A stretch of 64,000 nt of DNA from Geodermatophilus tzadiensis (GTDB lineage: Bacteria > Actinomycetota > Actinomycetes > Mycobacteriales > Geodermatophilaceae), in the NCBI RefSeq assembly GCF_003002915.1, contig NZ_PVTG01000002.1, positions 372,001-436,000 of the forward strand, read 5' to 3'. The notes beneath the pieces were generated by a model. It was not told where the DNA came from and searched no databases. It saw only the letters and a list, made by a program, of their open reading frames with translations. Both the position numbers and the translations under genes were made by a program. Shown here piece by piece: positions 26,472 through 36,881 of this stretch. Every line of letters starts with the position of its first letter. Within the stretch, counting starts at the first letter, position 1.

Positions 26472-26873
26472 CCGGGCGCCGCTACCGTCGCGGCCCGGGC
26501 GGCGATGGAGGCGCTCACCGCGCTGCGGCTGTTCGCCCGCCGGTTCCTGGAGGCCACCGCGGGCTTCGACGTCCTGCTCGCGCCGGTGACGACGATGACG
26601 CCGCGGCCGCTGGGCTGGTTCGACGCCGACGGCGACGGCGCCGCGGACTTCGAGCGGCAGAAGCGCTACGCCGCGTTCACCGCCGTCTACAACGTGACCG
26701 GGCAGCCGACCGTGAGCCTGCCGCTGTGGTGGACCGACGACGGCCTGCCGATCGGCACCATGCTGGTCGGGCGCCCGGCGGACGAGGCCACGCTCGTCTC
26801 GCTCTCGGCCCAGCTGGAGGAGGCCCGGCCCTGGGCGCGACGCCACCCGCCGCAGTGGCACGCGTACCGATAG
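26472..26873 (+). pseudogene. Amidase-signature enzyme, C-terminal remnant
   Basis: About 120 codons that match only the C-terminal end of amidase-signature enzymes (normally 450-500 residues): FDVLLAPVTTMTPRPLGWF, then YAAFTAVYNVTGQPTVSLPLWW and GLPIGTMLVGRPADEATLVSLSAQLE. The Ser-Ser-Lys catalytic core would lie upstream, where instead the kynU promoter region begins. An ATG at 26505 has no ribosome site. Best read as a gene whose 5' part was lost when this segment joined kynU. Confidence 0.8.
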
Positions 26874-26903
26874 GGAGGGACCCCGGTTGGGTAGGTTGTC
26901 GGG

Positions 26904-27275
26904 GTGACCGTCGTCGAGACACTGCTCGTCTTCCTCGCCGCGCCGCTGGCCGTCTACCTCCTGCTGTGGGCGCTGACCTACCTGCCCGGCGGGCGCAAGC
27001 GGCAGGGCGTCCAGTACAGGCCGGGGCAGTCGTGGGACCACGAGCCGGTCTGGTACGAGCCGCAGCCGGAGAACGCGCCGACCCACGCCGCCGGCGAGGG
27101 GGACACCCAGGCGGTCGGGTCCTCGCTGTACGGCGAGACGGCGGCCATCGGCTCCGGTGACGGCGCCGGCCCCGGGCACGGCGGCCACGGGAGCCACGGC
27201 GCCACCGCGATCACGGCCGGCGCCCCCACCCCCGCGAGCGTCGGACCGCTCGGCGGCGCCCGCGGGACCTGGTGA
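26904..27275 (+). CDS. Small membrane protein, CtaJ-like
   Basis: A 123-residue protein with one N-terminal transmembrane helix (VETLLVFLAAPLAVYLLLWALTY), a GGRKRQG basic stop, the motif YRPGQSWDHEPVWY and a Gly/His/Ala-rich tail. This layout matches the small actinobacterial proteins described as the aa3-type cytochrome oxidase accessory subunit CtaJ (Rv2169c-like), usually found with a DUF5130 gene as here. GTG start, only 30 bp after the amidase remnant. The assignment rests on the motif and context, so it is moderately secure. Confidence 0.6.
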   Translation: MTVVETLLVFLAAPLAVYLLLWALTYLPGGRKRQGVQYRPGQSWDHEPVWYEPQPENAPTHAAGEGDTQAVGSSLYGETAAIGSGDGAGPGHGGHGSHGATAITAGAPTPASVGPLGGARGTW

Positions 27276-27326
27276 CATGACCCGCCCGACCCCCACCCAC
27301 CTCGGAACCGTCCCCGGAGGCCGGCG

Positions 27327-27779
27327 ATGACCCGCGTCCTGCACGCCGAACCCCACGACACGGGGACGGTGGACACCGCGCCCAACCGTGCCGACGAGGG
27401 CTACGACACCGTCTTCAGCTACCGGGAGCTGGCCCGGCTCGACGAGGCGCTCACCATGTCCTCGCGCGAGACCGGCCTGCGCTTCACGCTCTACATCGGT
27501 GACCTGGGCAAGCAGACCCGGCTGCGCGCCGAGGAGCTGCACGCCCGCGGCGGCGACCCGGCCAACTCCGTGCTGCTCGCCGTCTCGCCCGGGCAGCGGG
27601 TGATCGAGGTGGTCACCGGCCCGTCGGCCGCCCGCCGGCTGCCCGACCGCGCGTGCGCGCTGGCCGTGCTGTCGATGACGAACTCCTTCGCCTCCGGCGA
27701 CCTCGTGGGCGGTGTCGTCAACGGCCTGCGACAGCTCTCCGACCAGGCCGGCCACCCCCGCCTCGCCCGGGACCACTGA
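27327..27779 (+). CDS. DUF5130 family protein (TPM-like fold)
   Basis: A 150-residue actinobacterial protein of the DUF5130 group: FSYRELARLDEALTMSSRETGLRFTLYIGDL, then LLAVSPGQRVIEVVTGPSAARRLPDRAC and a C-terminal helix (NSFASGDLVGGVVNGLRQLSDQA). It resembles TPM-domain proteins, some of which are linked to membrane protein repair, but the function of DUF5130 is unknown. GGAGG six bases ahead of the ATG fixes the start. It follows the CtaJ-like gene by 51 bp, a conserved pairing in actinobacteria. Confidence 0.8.
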   Translation: MTRVLHAEPHDTGTVDTAPNRADEGYDTVFSYRELARLDEALTMSSRETGLRFTLYIGDLGKQTRLRAEELHARGGDPANSVLLAVSPGQRVIEVVTGPSAARRLPDRACALAVLSMTNSFASGDLVGGVVNGLRQLSDQAGHPRLARDH

Positions 27780-27807
27780 GCGACGGGGCGCACCGCCCCA
27801 CGACGCC

Positions 27808-27846
27808 ACGGAGCCCGGCCGGACACGACGTCCGGCCGGGCTCCGT
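27808..27846 (+). terminator. Hairpin terminator between convergent genes
   Basis: A perfect 16-bp inverted repeat (ACGGAGCCCGGCCGGA and complement) with a 7-base loop, between the DUF5130 stop and the pepN stop. Confidence 0.75.
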
Positions 27847-27858
27847 CGCTGTCGGGCC

Positions 27859-30411
<2,553 letters not shown>

Positions 30412-30456
30412 GCCCGGCAGCTTCCCACGGACGGCCGACACGCCCGGCGGGCGCGG

Positions 30457-30483
30457 GGAACAACCGCCCGGCCGGGGCACTTG
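30457..30483 (+). promoter_or_regulatory. Possible SigH/SigR-type promoter
   Basis: GGGGAACAA with the core GGAAC at 30457, followed after about 18 bases by CACTTGG, resembles the oxidative-stress sigma promoter (GGAAY, 18-19 bases, SGTT) with one mismatch in the -10. It stands about 60 bp before the Rv2466c-like gene, whose mycobacterial counterpart is controlled by SigH. Tentative. Confidence 0.35.
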
Positions 30484-30543
30484 GCAGCCAGCAGCGGTCC
30501 GGGCGCAGCCTGCCCCGGACGACGACGAGAGCGAGAGTGAGCG

Positions 30544-31206
30544 ATGACCGAGGCAGTGCAGAGCGCCCCCACGGCGGCCCGGGTGGACTTCTGGTTCGAC
30601 CCGCTGTGCCCGTGGGCCTGGCTGACCAGCCGCTGGGTCCTCGAGGCCGCGAAGGTGCGCGACATCGACCTGCACTGGCACGTCATGTCGCTGGCGGTGC
30701 TCAACCGCGGCCGCGACCTGCCGCCCGAGTACCAGCAGATGATGGAGCAGGCGTGGGGTCCGGTCCGGGTCGCGATCGCCGCCGCGGAGAAGCACGGCGA
30801 CGAGGTCCTCGGCGACCTCTACACCGCCATGGGGACGCTGCGCCACCACGAGGGCAAGGAGCTCGACGAGCTCGTCGCGCCGGCGCTGGAGCGCGTCGGC
30901 CTGCCCGCCGAGCTGGCCGAGGCGGCGACGTCGACCGAGTACGACGAGGCGCTGGAGAAGAGCCACCACGCCGGCATGGACCCCGTCGGTGACGACGTCG
31001 GCACGCCGGTCATGCACATCGACGGCGTCGCGTTCTTCGGCCCGGTGATCAGCAAGGTGCCCACCGGCGAGGAGGCCGGCAAGGCCTTCGACGGCGCCGT
31101 CCTGCTGGCCAACCTCCCCGACTTCTGGGAGCTCAAGCGGACCCGCACCTCCGGGCCGGACATGGACTCGGTGCCCGCCGACGCCCTGGAGCTCACCCGC
31201 CGGTGA
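30544..31206 (+). CDS. Mycothiol-dependent nitroreductase Rv2466c-like (DsbA family)
   Basis: A 220-residue thioredoxin-fold protein with an inserted helical domain, very like mycobacterial Rv2466c: [49 protein letters not shown], and the cis-Pro region [19 protein letters not shown]. Rv2466c reduces mycothiol-linked disulfides and nitro prodrugs. The active site here is CPWA (Cys22-Ala25) instead of CPWC, so the resolving cysteine is absent and a monothiol mechanism with mycothiol is expected. ATG start. Function in thiol stress is inferred from the family. Confidence 0.9.
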   Translation: MTEAVQSAPTAARVDFWFDPLCPWAWLTSRWVLEAAKVRDIDLHWHVMSLAVLNRGRDLPPEYQQMMEQAWGPVRVAIAAAEKHGDEVLGDLYTAMGTLRHHEGKELDELVAPALERVGLPAELAEAATSTEYDEALEKSHHAGMDPVGDDVGTPVMHIDGVAFFGPVISKVPTGEEAGKAFDGAVLLANLPDFWELKRTRTSGPDMDSVPADALELTRR

Positions 31207-31211
31207 CGTCC

Positions 31212-31260
31212 CCGTGCACGTCCGCGGAGTCGCACCGCGCGACTCCGCGGACGTGCACGG
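31212..31260 (+). terminator. Perfect 22-bp hairpin
   Basis: A 22-bp inverted repeat (arms 31212-31233 and 31239-31260, beginning CCGTGCACGTCCGCGGAG) with a 5-base loop. It is six bases after one stop codon and only 16 bases before the next GTG start, so it can act as terminator, attenuator or operator. Confidence 0.7.
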
Positions 31261-31276
31261 CTGGCATCCTCAGCGG

Positions 31277-32032
31277 GTGCCGCACCCCACCCGCCAGCGC
31301 ATCCTGATCACCGGCGCGAGCTCGGGCCTGGGCGCCGGGATGGCCCGCCGGTTCGCCGCGCGGGGCCGCGACCTCGCCCTCGTCGCCCGGCGCACCCACC
31401 TGCTCGACGAGCTGCGCGACGAGCTGCTCGCCGCCCACCCCGGGATCCGGGTGGTCACCGCCGCGATGGACGTCGACGACCCCGCGGCGGTCGCCGACGG
31501 CGTGCCCGCGCTGGCCGCCGAGCTGGGCGGCGTCGACCGCTTCGTCGCCAACGCCGGCATCGGCAACGGGAGGCCGGTGGGCACCGGCGCCGCGGCGGTG
31601 AACCGCGCCGTCCTGGCCACCAACGTGCTCGGCACCCACGCGCAGTGCGAGGCCGCCGTGGAGCTGTTCCGCGCGCAGGGCTCGGGCCACCTCGTCGTCA
31701 TCAGCTCGGTGGCCTCCGTCCGTGGGATGCAGGGCTCCCGGACGGCGTACGGCGCCAGCAAGGCCGCGCTGAACGCGCTCGCCGAGGGCATCCGCGCCGA
31801 CCTGCTCGGCACCGGCACCCGGGTCACCACGGTCCTGCCCGGCTACATCGAGACCGACATCAACGCCGGCCGCCGCGGCCCGTTCACCGTCGACCTCGAC
31901 ACCGGCGTCGACGCGCTGGTCGCCGCCATCGAGCGCGAGCCGGTGCGCGCCTACGTGCCCGAGTGGCCCTGGCGCCCGGTCTCGGCGCTGCTGCGCGTGC
32001 TGCCCCTGCCGGTGCTCCGCCGGCTCACGTGA
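31277..32032 (+). CDS. Short-chain dehydrogenase/reductase
   Basis: A 251-residue classical SDR. The cofactor motif is TGASSGLGAG with ARR at the following strand (an NADP preference), NAGIG is present, and the catalytic set is Ser in VVISSVAS and YGASK (Tyr and Lys). The C-terminus PEWPWRPVSALLRVLPLPV is hydrophobic and basic and may associate with membrane, as in acyl-lipid modifying SDRs of this subtype. GTG start, no clear ribosome site. Substrate unknown. Confidence 0.9.
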   Translation: MPHPTRQRILITGASSGLGAGMARRFAARGRDLALVARRTHLLDELRDELLAAHPGIRVVTAAMDVDDPAAVADGVPALAAELGGVDRFVANAGIGNGRPVGTGAAAVNRAVLATNVLGTHAQCEAAVELFRAQGSGHLVVISSVASVRGMQGSRTAYGASKAALNALAEGIRADLLGTGTRVTTVLPGYIETDINAGRRGPFTVDLDTGVDALVAAIEREPVRAYVPEWPWRPVSALLRVLPLPVLRRLT

Positions 32033-32033
32033 C

Positions 32034-32090
32034 GGACCTCCCTGCCCCCGCTCCTCGCGAGCTCGCGGCGGGACCCCGGCAGGGAGGCCG
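32034..32090 (+). repeat. Dispersed palindromic element, copy D
   Basis: Begins at the SDR stop codon, between it and the convergent DUF429 gene. Arms CCTCCCTGCC (32037-32046) and GGCAGGGAGG (32078-32087), core CTCGCGAGCTCGCGGCGGG. Confidence 0.85.
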
Positions 32091-32759
32091 CTACCACCAG
32101 ATCCGCATCGGGCGGTCACGGGCGTCGCGGGACCCGTCGCCCACGCACTCCGCGACGCCGTCGGCGATCCGTCGCGCCGACCAGGCCGCCGCGCAGGCGT
32201 CGAGCGCGTCGACGGCCGGCACCCGGGGCGGCGCGGCCGGCAGCGCGGCGTCGACGTCCATGACCGGGCGCAGCGCAGCCAGGCGCTGCGCCAGCCCGCG
32301 GGCGGTGACCTTCGGGTCGGTGACCCCGCCGAGGCCACGGCGGAACGCCAGCTCGGGGTGGACCTCGACGACGCGCTCCAGCGGCGGGTCGCCCAGCGCG
32401 TCGTCGAGCGCGCGGATCGACCGGACCAGCCGGAACGCCTGCGCCGACAGCGACACCCCGCCGGTGGCCGCGACCGAGAGCCGGCGCGCCTCGGCGTAGT
32501 CGTCGGTCGCGAGCACCGCCCGGACGGGTGCGGCGAAGACCGAGCTGCCCGCCCTCCCCAGGAGGGCCTTGGCGCGCTGGTCACAGGCCCGCGCGCCGTC
32601 GTCCGACAGGCCGATCGGCATGTCGATGCCGACCACCTCGACGTCCGGGACGGCGAGCACGGCGGGGACGTCGTCGAGGTCGAGCAGCCGGACCGAGCGC
32701 CCCTCCAGGAGGGCCCCGACCCACCGGCCGCGCCAGCCGTCGACCCCCAGCACCGCCAC
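32091..32759 (-). CDS. DUF429 domain-containing protein
   Basis: A 222-residue protein of the DUF429 family, predicted to have an RNase H-like nuclease fold. Fits are the N-terminal GVDGWRGRWVGALLEG, the acidic VVGIDMPIGLSDDGARACD segment, SSVFAAPVRAVLATDDYAEA, VVEVHPELAFR and the closing DALDACAAAWSARR. Conserved acidic residues at these sites would form the metal centre. Function is not established. GTG start 26 bp from the start of the divergent rpiB. Confidence 0.87.
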   Translation of the reverse strand: MAVLGVDGWRGRWVGALLEGRSVRLLDLDDVPAVLAVPDVEVVGIDMPIGLSDDGARACDQRAKALLGRAGSSVFAAPVRAVLATDDYAEARRLSVAATGGVSLSAQAFRLVRSIRALDDALGDPPLERVVEVHPELAFRRGLGGVTDPKVTARGLAQRLAALRPVMDVDAALPAAPPRVPAVDALDACAAAWSARRIADGVAECVGDGSRDARDRPMRIWW

Positions 32760-32785
32760 CGTCGCAGCCTGTCAGACTCGCCGCC

Positions 32786-33277
32786 ATGCGCGTCTTCGTC
32801 GGGACCGACCACGCCGGCCTGGAGTTCAAGGAGCACCTCAAGCAGGCGCTGACCGAGGCCGGGCACGAGCCGGTCGACTGCGGCGCGTTCGACTACGACC
32901 CGCAGGACGACTACCCGCCGTTCTGCTTCGAGGTCGGCGAGCGGGTCGTCGTCGAGCCCGGCAGCCTCGGCGTCGTCATCGGCGGGTCGGGCAACGGTGA
33001 GCAGATCGCGGCCAACAAGGTGCCCGGGGTGCGCGCGGCGCTGGTGTGGAACCGCGACACCGCGGAACTGGCGCGGGCGCACAACGACGCCAACGTGTGC
33101 GCGATCGGTGCCCGGCAGCACTCGGTCGAGGAGGCCACCGCGCTGGTGCTGCACTTCCTCGCCTCGCCCTGGAGCGGCGAGGAGCGGCACGTGCGACGGA
33201 TCGGCCTCATCCACGACTACGAGCAGAACCGGCACCGCCCCGCCGGCGGCCTGCCCACCCGGGACGACGTCGTGTGA
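32786..33277 (+). CDS. rpiB: Ribose-5-phosphate isomerase B
   Basis: A 163-residue RpiB/LacAB sugar-phosphate isomerase of the pentose phosphate pathway. VGTDHAGLEFKEHLKQAL, CGAFDYDPQDDYPPFC, the GGSGNGEQIAANKVPGVRAA loop and HNDANVCAIGARQ are diagnostic. Position 68-70 of mycobacterial RpiB, a catalytic Glu at GNGE, is conserved. ATG start without a ribosome site, only 26 bp from the divergent DUF429 start, so the message is probably leaderless. It would supply ribulose-5-phosphate from the ribose made by the ribokinase pathway at 62 kb. Confidence 0.94.
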   Translation: MRVFVGTDHAGLEFKEHLKQALTEAGHEPVDCGAFDYDPQDDYPPFCFEVGERVVVEPGSLGVVIGGSGNGEQIAANKVPGVRAALVWNRDTAELARAHNDANVCAIGARQHSVEEATALVLHFLASPWSGEERHVRRIGLIHDYEQNRHRPAGGLPTRDDVV

Positions 33278-33291
33278 GGCAGCGGGTCCTC

Positions 33292-34530
33292 CTAGAAGGT
33301 GTCGGGGCACCACGGTGAGACCGGCCAGGACAGCGCGGTCGCGGCCAGCGTGACCGCCCCCGGGCTCACCTCGGTCACCCGCCCGGCGGCCTGCAGCGTG
33401 GCCAGCGAGACCCCGCCGAGGTGGGCCGCGGCCAGCGCGTCCGCGTCGACGACCAGGTCGGGGTCGAGGTCGGTGCGGCCGCAGTAGCCGCCCGCCGGGT
33501 GACCGGCCCAGCGCCAGCGCCCCTCGTTCCAGGGGCAGAACGGGTCGCGCACCTCGAGCACCAGGTCGACCGGGGCGGGGTAGCGGCGGGCGGCCAGCGC
33601 GCGGTCGACGTCGACCAGCCGCAGCCACAGCCCGTCGGTGGGCCGGGCGCGCAGCGCGCGCGGATCGGCCAGCAGGTGCCGCAGCGGCTCGTCGACGCCG
33701 CCCTGTGGGTACTCCAGCGTGCGGACCAGGTCGAGGTCGAGCAGGTACCGCCACAGCGCCGCGTGCGCCGGGGTGCCGCGGCCGCGGACCTCGTCGACGA
33801 CCAGGGTGCCGTCGGGGTCGCCGTCGTCGAGGTCGCGGGGGCGCACCCGGAACGCGGCGTAGCCGGTGACCTCGCCGTCGGCCTCGGTGTGCAGGACGAA
33901 CCGGCGGGGGGTGGCGCCCCGGCGCTGGTCGGGCGGGTCGCGGAGGACGCGCTCCCACCACCGCTCGTCGCGCTCGAGCTGCCCGGGCACCCAGCGGCGC
34001 AGCGCCTCGTGCACCCGCGGGGCACCGGACCGGAAACCGTCGAGGTCGACCGGTGCGACCGTGCCGGTGCCGAGGTCCACGCCGGGCCGGAAGGTCATCC
34101 GCTGCGTCGGGCCGGTGAGGTTGCCGCGCACCGCCGCGGGCGCGTAGCCGAAGCGGCCGTAGATGCCGCCCTCCGCCGCCCACAGCGCGGCCACCGGCTC
34201 CCGCTGCTGCTCGTGCAGCTCGGTGAGCTGGCGGCGCATGACGGCGGTGAGCACGCCCCGGCGGCGGTGGGTGGGGGAGACGGTCACCCAGGTGACGCCC
34301 GCACAGGGCACGACCGCGCCGGGCACGGTGAGCGTGCGGCTGTAGATCCCGGACGTGGCCACCACCCGGTCGCCGTCCCACAGGGCCAGCGTGCGGTCGA
34401 GCTCGGTCGTGGCCGGCGGCGCCTCGACGAACGACCCGGTCGCCTCCTCGCCGAAGACGTCGAGCATCGAGCGGGCGAAGACCGGCCACTCGTCGGCGGT
34501 CACGGGTCGCAGGGTGGCGGGGTCGGTCAC
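33292..34530 (-). CDS. GNAT family N-acetyltransferase, Eis-type
   Basis: A 412-residue tripartite Eis-like acetyltransferase: N-terminal GNAT domain with the acetyl-CoA loop VSPTHRRRGVLTAVMRRQL, a second degenerate GNAT domain and a C-terminal SCP2-like domain. It ends in PDTF, and in mycobacterial Eis the terminal Phe carboxylate is the catalytic base. GRFGYAPA carries the conserved Tyr. Eis acetylates aminoglycosides and other amines at several positions. GTG start. It is convergent with rpiB (14 bp between stops). Confidence 0.9.
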   Translation of the reverse strand: MTDPATLRPVTADEWPVFARSMLDVFGEEATGSFVEAPPATTELDRTLALWDGDRVVATSGIYSRTLTVPGAVVPCAGVTWVTVSPTHRRRGVLTAVMRRQLTELHEQQREPVAALWAAEGGIYGRFGYAPAAVRGNLTGPTQRMTFRPGVDLGTGTVAPVDLDGFRSGAPRVHEALRRWVPGQLERDERWWERVLRDPPDQRRGATPRRFVLHTEADGEVTGYAAFRVRPRDLDDGDPDGTLVVDEVRGRGTPAHAALWRYLLDLDLVRTLEYPQGGVDEPLRHLLADPRALRARPTDGLWLRLVDVDRALAARRYPAPVDLVLEVRDPFCPWNEGRWRWAGHPAGGYCGRTDLDPDLVVDADALAAAHLGGVSLATLQAAGRVTEVSPGAVTLAATALSWPVSPWCPDTF

Positions 34531-34603
34531 CCCTGCTGTCTACCGGGCGGTCCGGCGGCCCCGCGACCGCGTTCCGTCGGCGGCCGGTGCCAGGCTGCGC
34601 GGC

Positions 34604-35020
34604 GTGCAGGAGCGGCGGCCGGTCGGGTGGTGGGTCAGGCGGCTCGACGAGCTGCTCGAGGAGGGGCTCGACGCCGTCGTCGGCGCCGAGGGACTCACCC
34701 GGCGGCACTGGCAGGTGCTGCAGTCCGCCGTCGACGGGCCGGTCGAGCGGGCCGCGCTGCACGCCGCGCTCGCCTCCTTCGCCGGGCCGGCGGAGGTCGA
34801 CGGCGTCGTCGCCGAGCTGGCCGGGCGGGGCTGGCTGCGCACCGACGGCGGGCCGCTGTCGGCCACGGACGAGGGCCGGGCGGCGCACGCCCGGCTGGCC
34901 GCGGCGGTCGGCGCGTTCCGGCGCTCGGTGGCCGACGGGCTCAGCGAGGAGGAGTACGCGCGCACGGTCGCCGGCCTGGCGCGGATGGTGGCGAACCTGG
35001 AGCGGGCGCTGGGCCGCTGA
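34604..35020 (+). CDS. MarR-like winged-helix protein
   Basis: A 138-residue protein with the pattern of a MarR-type regulator: N-terminal dimerisation helix, LTRRHWQVLQSAVDGPVERAAL as the beginning of the winged helix, GVVAELAGRGWLRTDGGPLSATDEG as recognition helix and wing, and a C-terminal helical pair (FRRSVADGLSEEEYARTVAGLARM). No known ligand. GTG start, divergent from the eis-type gene over 73 bp, which makes eis a candidate target. Confidence 0.72.
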   Translation: MQERRPVGWWVRRLDELLEEGLDAVVGAEGLTRRHWQVLQSAVDGPVERAALHAALASFAGPAEVDGVVAELAGRGWLRTDGGPLSATDEGRAAHARLAAAVGAFRRSVADGLSEEEYARTVAGLARMVANLERALGR

Positions 35021-35132
35021 CCCGTTCGGCGGCGGGGACGGCGACGGCGTCGGTAGGGTGCCCCGGGAGCCGGGCGTGCCGACGGCGTCGCGCCCCCGCG
35101 CGGCCGGGGGCCCGGCGGACGGAGGTCCCCGC

Positions 35133-36791
35133 GTGCGACGTCGGACCGCACCCCTCGCCGTGAGCGCGCTGCTGCTGGCGGCCGGCTGCACCTCGTCGGC
35201 CACCGGCGACGGGCCCGGCGGCGGCGGTGACGCGGGAGCCTCCGTCGCCGCCTCCGCCCCCGACCAGCGGCTCACCGTGGTCGCCGACGCCGAGCCCGCC
35301 GCCGCCGCGGTGAGCACCAGCCGGGCGCTGTTCGACGCGGCCGGCGTCGTGGTGGTCGCCCCCGACGGCGATGCCGCCGCCACGCTGCTGGGCGCCTCCG
35401 CCGCGGTCGGCCTGGGCGTCCCGCTGCTGCTCGACCCCGAGGGCGACGCCGGGGACGACGCCGTCGCCGCCGAGCTCGACCGTCTCGGCACCGGCACCGT
35501 GCTCGCCGTCGGCGGGGACGCCGCGCCCGGCGGGGGCGACCGCGAGGTGGTCGGCGTCCCGGCCACCGCCGAGGCCGTCGGCGCCGCCACCGGCCTCGAC
35601 CTCGCCGAGGCCGACCCGGTGCCGGCCGACGGGGAGGCGGCCGCCGTCGCGGTGCTCGACCCCGACGCGCCCGCCGCGCTGGTCCCCGCGGACGGCGCGG
35701 GCAGCGGTGAGGGCGAGGCGTCCGGCGAGCTGCCGGAGGTGACCCGCGCCGAGCCGCTGGAGGACACCGTCGTGCTGGCAGCCGGGACGCCGGAGTCGCT
35801 GGCCGGCGTGGCGACCGCCCGGGCGGCCGGCGCGCAGGTGCAGCTCACCGGCGGGTCGACCGACCCGCGCGCCTCGGGCGACGTCGTCGACCTCGTGGCG
35901 CAGGACCCCTCGGGGACGGTCGTGGCCCTGGGTGCGGGCTTCGGCGCCGAGGAGGGCCTGGACTGGAAGCTGGAGACGGCCGCCACCGGCGCGCAGCTGC
36001 CCGGCGGCGGACAGCTGCTGTTCCCGCAGCACTTCATGGTCGCCCTCTACGGGCACCCGGGCACCGGCTCGCTGGGCGTGCTCGGCGAGCAGGACGTCGA
36101 CGCCAGCGTGCAGCGGGCCCGCGACCACGCCGCGCCCTACGAGGCCCTGGTGCCCGACGCCACCGTCGTCCCGGCCTTCGAGATCATCGCCACGGTCGCC
36201 TCGCAGTTCCCGACCGAGGAGGGCGACTACTCCTACGAGGCGCCGGTCGAGCAGCTGCGCCCGTGGGTGGAGGCGGCGGGGCGGGCCGGTCTCTACGTCG
36301 TCCTGGACCTGCAGCCGGGCCGCACCGACTTCGTCACCCAGGCCGAGCGCTACCGCGAGCTGCTGGTGCTGCCGCACGTCGGCCTGGCCCTCGACCCCGA
36401 GTGGCGGCTCGCCCCCGACCAGGTGCACCTGACCCAGATCGGGTCGGTGCCGGTCGAGGAGGTCAACCGGGTGGTCACCTGGCTGGCGGACCTGACGCGG
36501 GAGAACCGGCTGCCGCAGAAGCTGCTGGTGCTGCACCAGTTCCGGGTGGACATGATCCCCGGCCGCGAGGGCGTCGACCTCTCCCGCGACGAGCTGTCGG
36601 TCATGGTGCACGCCGACGGGCAGGGTCCCCAGGGCAGCAAACAGGAGACCTGGCGGGTGCTGCGGGGGATCGGCCCCGAGGGCCTGAGCTGGGGCTGGAA
36701 GAACTTCTACGACGAGGACCAGCCGATGCTCACCCCCGAGGAGACGATCGCGCAGGTCTCGCCGCGGCCCCAGCTGATCAGCTACCAGTAG
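35133..36791 (+). CDS. Large lipoprotein of unknown function
   Basis: A 552-residue secreted lipoprotein: basic start VRRRTAPLAV, lipobox LLAAGC with lipidated Cys19, then a Gly/Ala-rich linker. An N-terminal half (about 40-300) is rich in alpha/beta repeats that end in VVVVAPDGDAAATLL- and VVLAAGTPESLAGVATA-like segments, reminiscent of cell-wall-binding repeat 2 folds. The C-terminal half (about 330-552, from QHFMVALYGHPG) looks like a TIM-barrel-like catalytic domain with conserved YVVLDLQPGR and WGWKNFYDED. GGAGGT seven bases before the GTG fixes the start. Function unknown. Confidence 0.78.
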   Translation: MRRRTAPLAVSALLLAAGCTSSATGDGPGGGGDAGASVAASAPDQRLTVVADAEPAAAAVSTSRALFDAAGVVVVAPDGDAAATLLGASAAVGLGVPLLLDPEGDAGDDAVAAELDRLGTGTVLAVGGDAAPGGGDREVVGVPATAEAVGAATGLDLAEADPVPADGEAAAVAVLDPDAPAALVPADGAGSGEGEASGELPEVTRAEPLEDTVVLAAGTPESLAGVATARAAGAQVQLTGGSTDPRASGDVVDLVAQDPSGTVVALGAGFGAEEGLDWKLETAATGAQLPGGGQLLFPQHFMVALYGHPGTGSLGVLGEQDVDASVQRARDHAAPYEALVPDATVVPAFEIIATVASQFPTEEGDYSYEAPVEQLRPWVEAAGRAGLYVVLDLQPGRTDFVTQAERYRELLVLPHVGLALDPEWRLAPDQVHLTQIGSVPVEEVNRVVTWLADLTRENRLPQKLLVLHQFRVDMIPGREGVDLSRDELSVMVHADGQGPQGSKQETWRVLRGIGPEGLSWGWKNFYDEDQPMLTPEETIAQVSPRPQLISYQ

Positions 36792-36881
36792 CCACTCGCG
36801 CGGGGGTCCCGTTCCGTCCCTGGTCCGTGGTGGACTACCGCCCGCCGACGGGGGATGCCGACGAGGAGAGGTGGTCCTGAG

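Noticed and set aside
26505..26873. Amidase as an intact small gene
   Set aside because: Only the C-terminal end of the family is present, with no Ser-Ser-Lys catalytic residues and no ribosome site.
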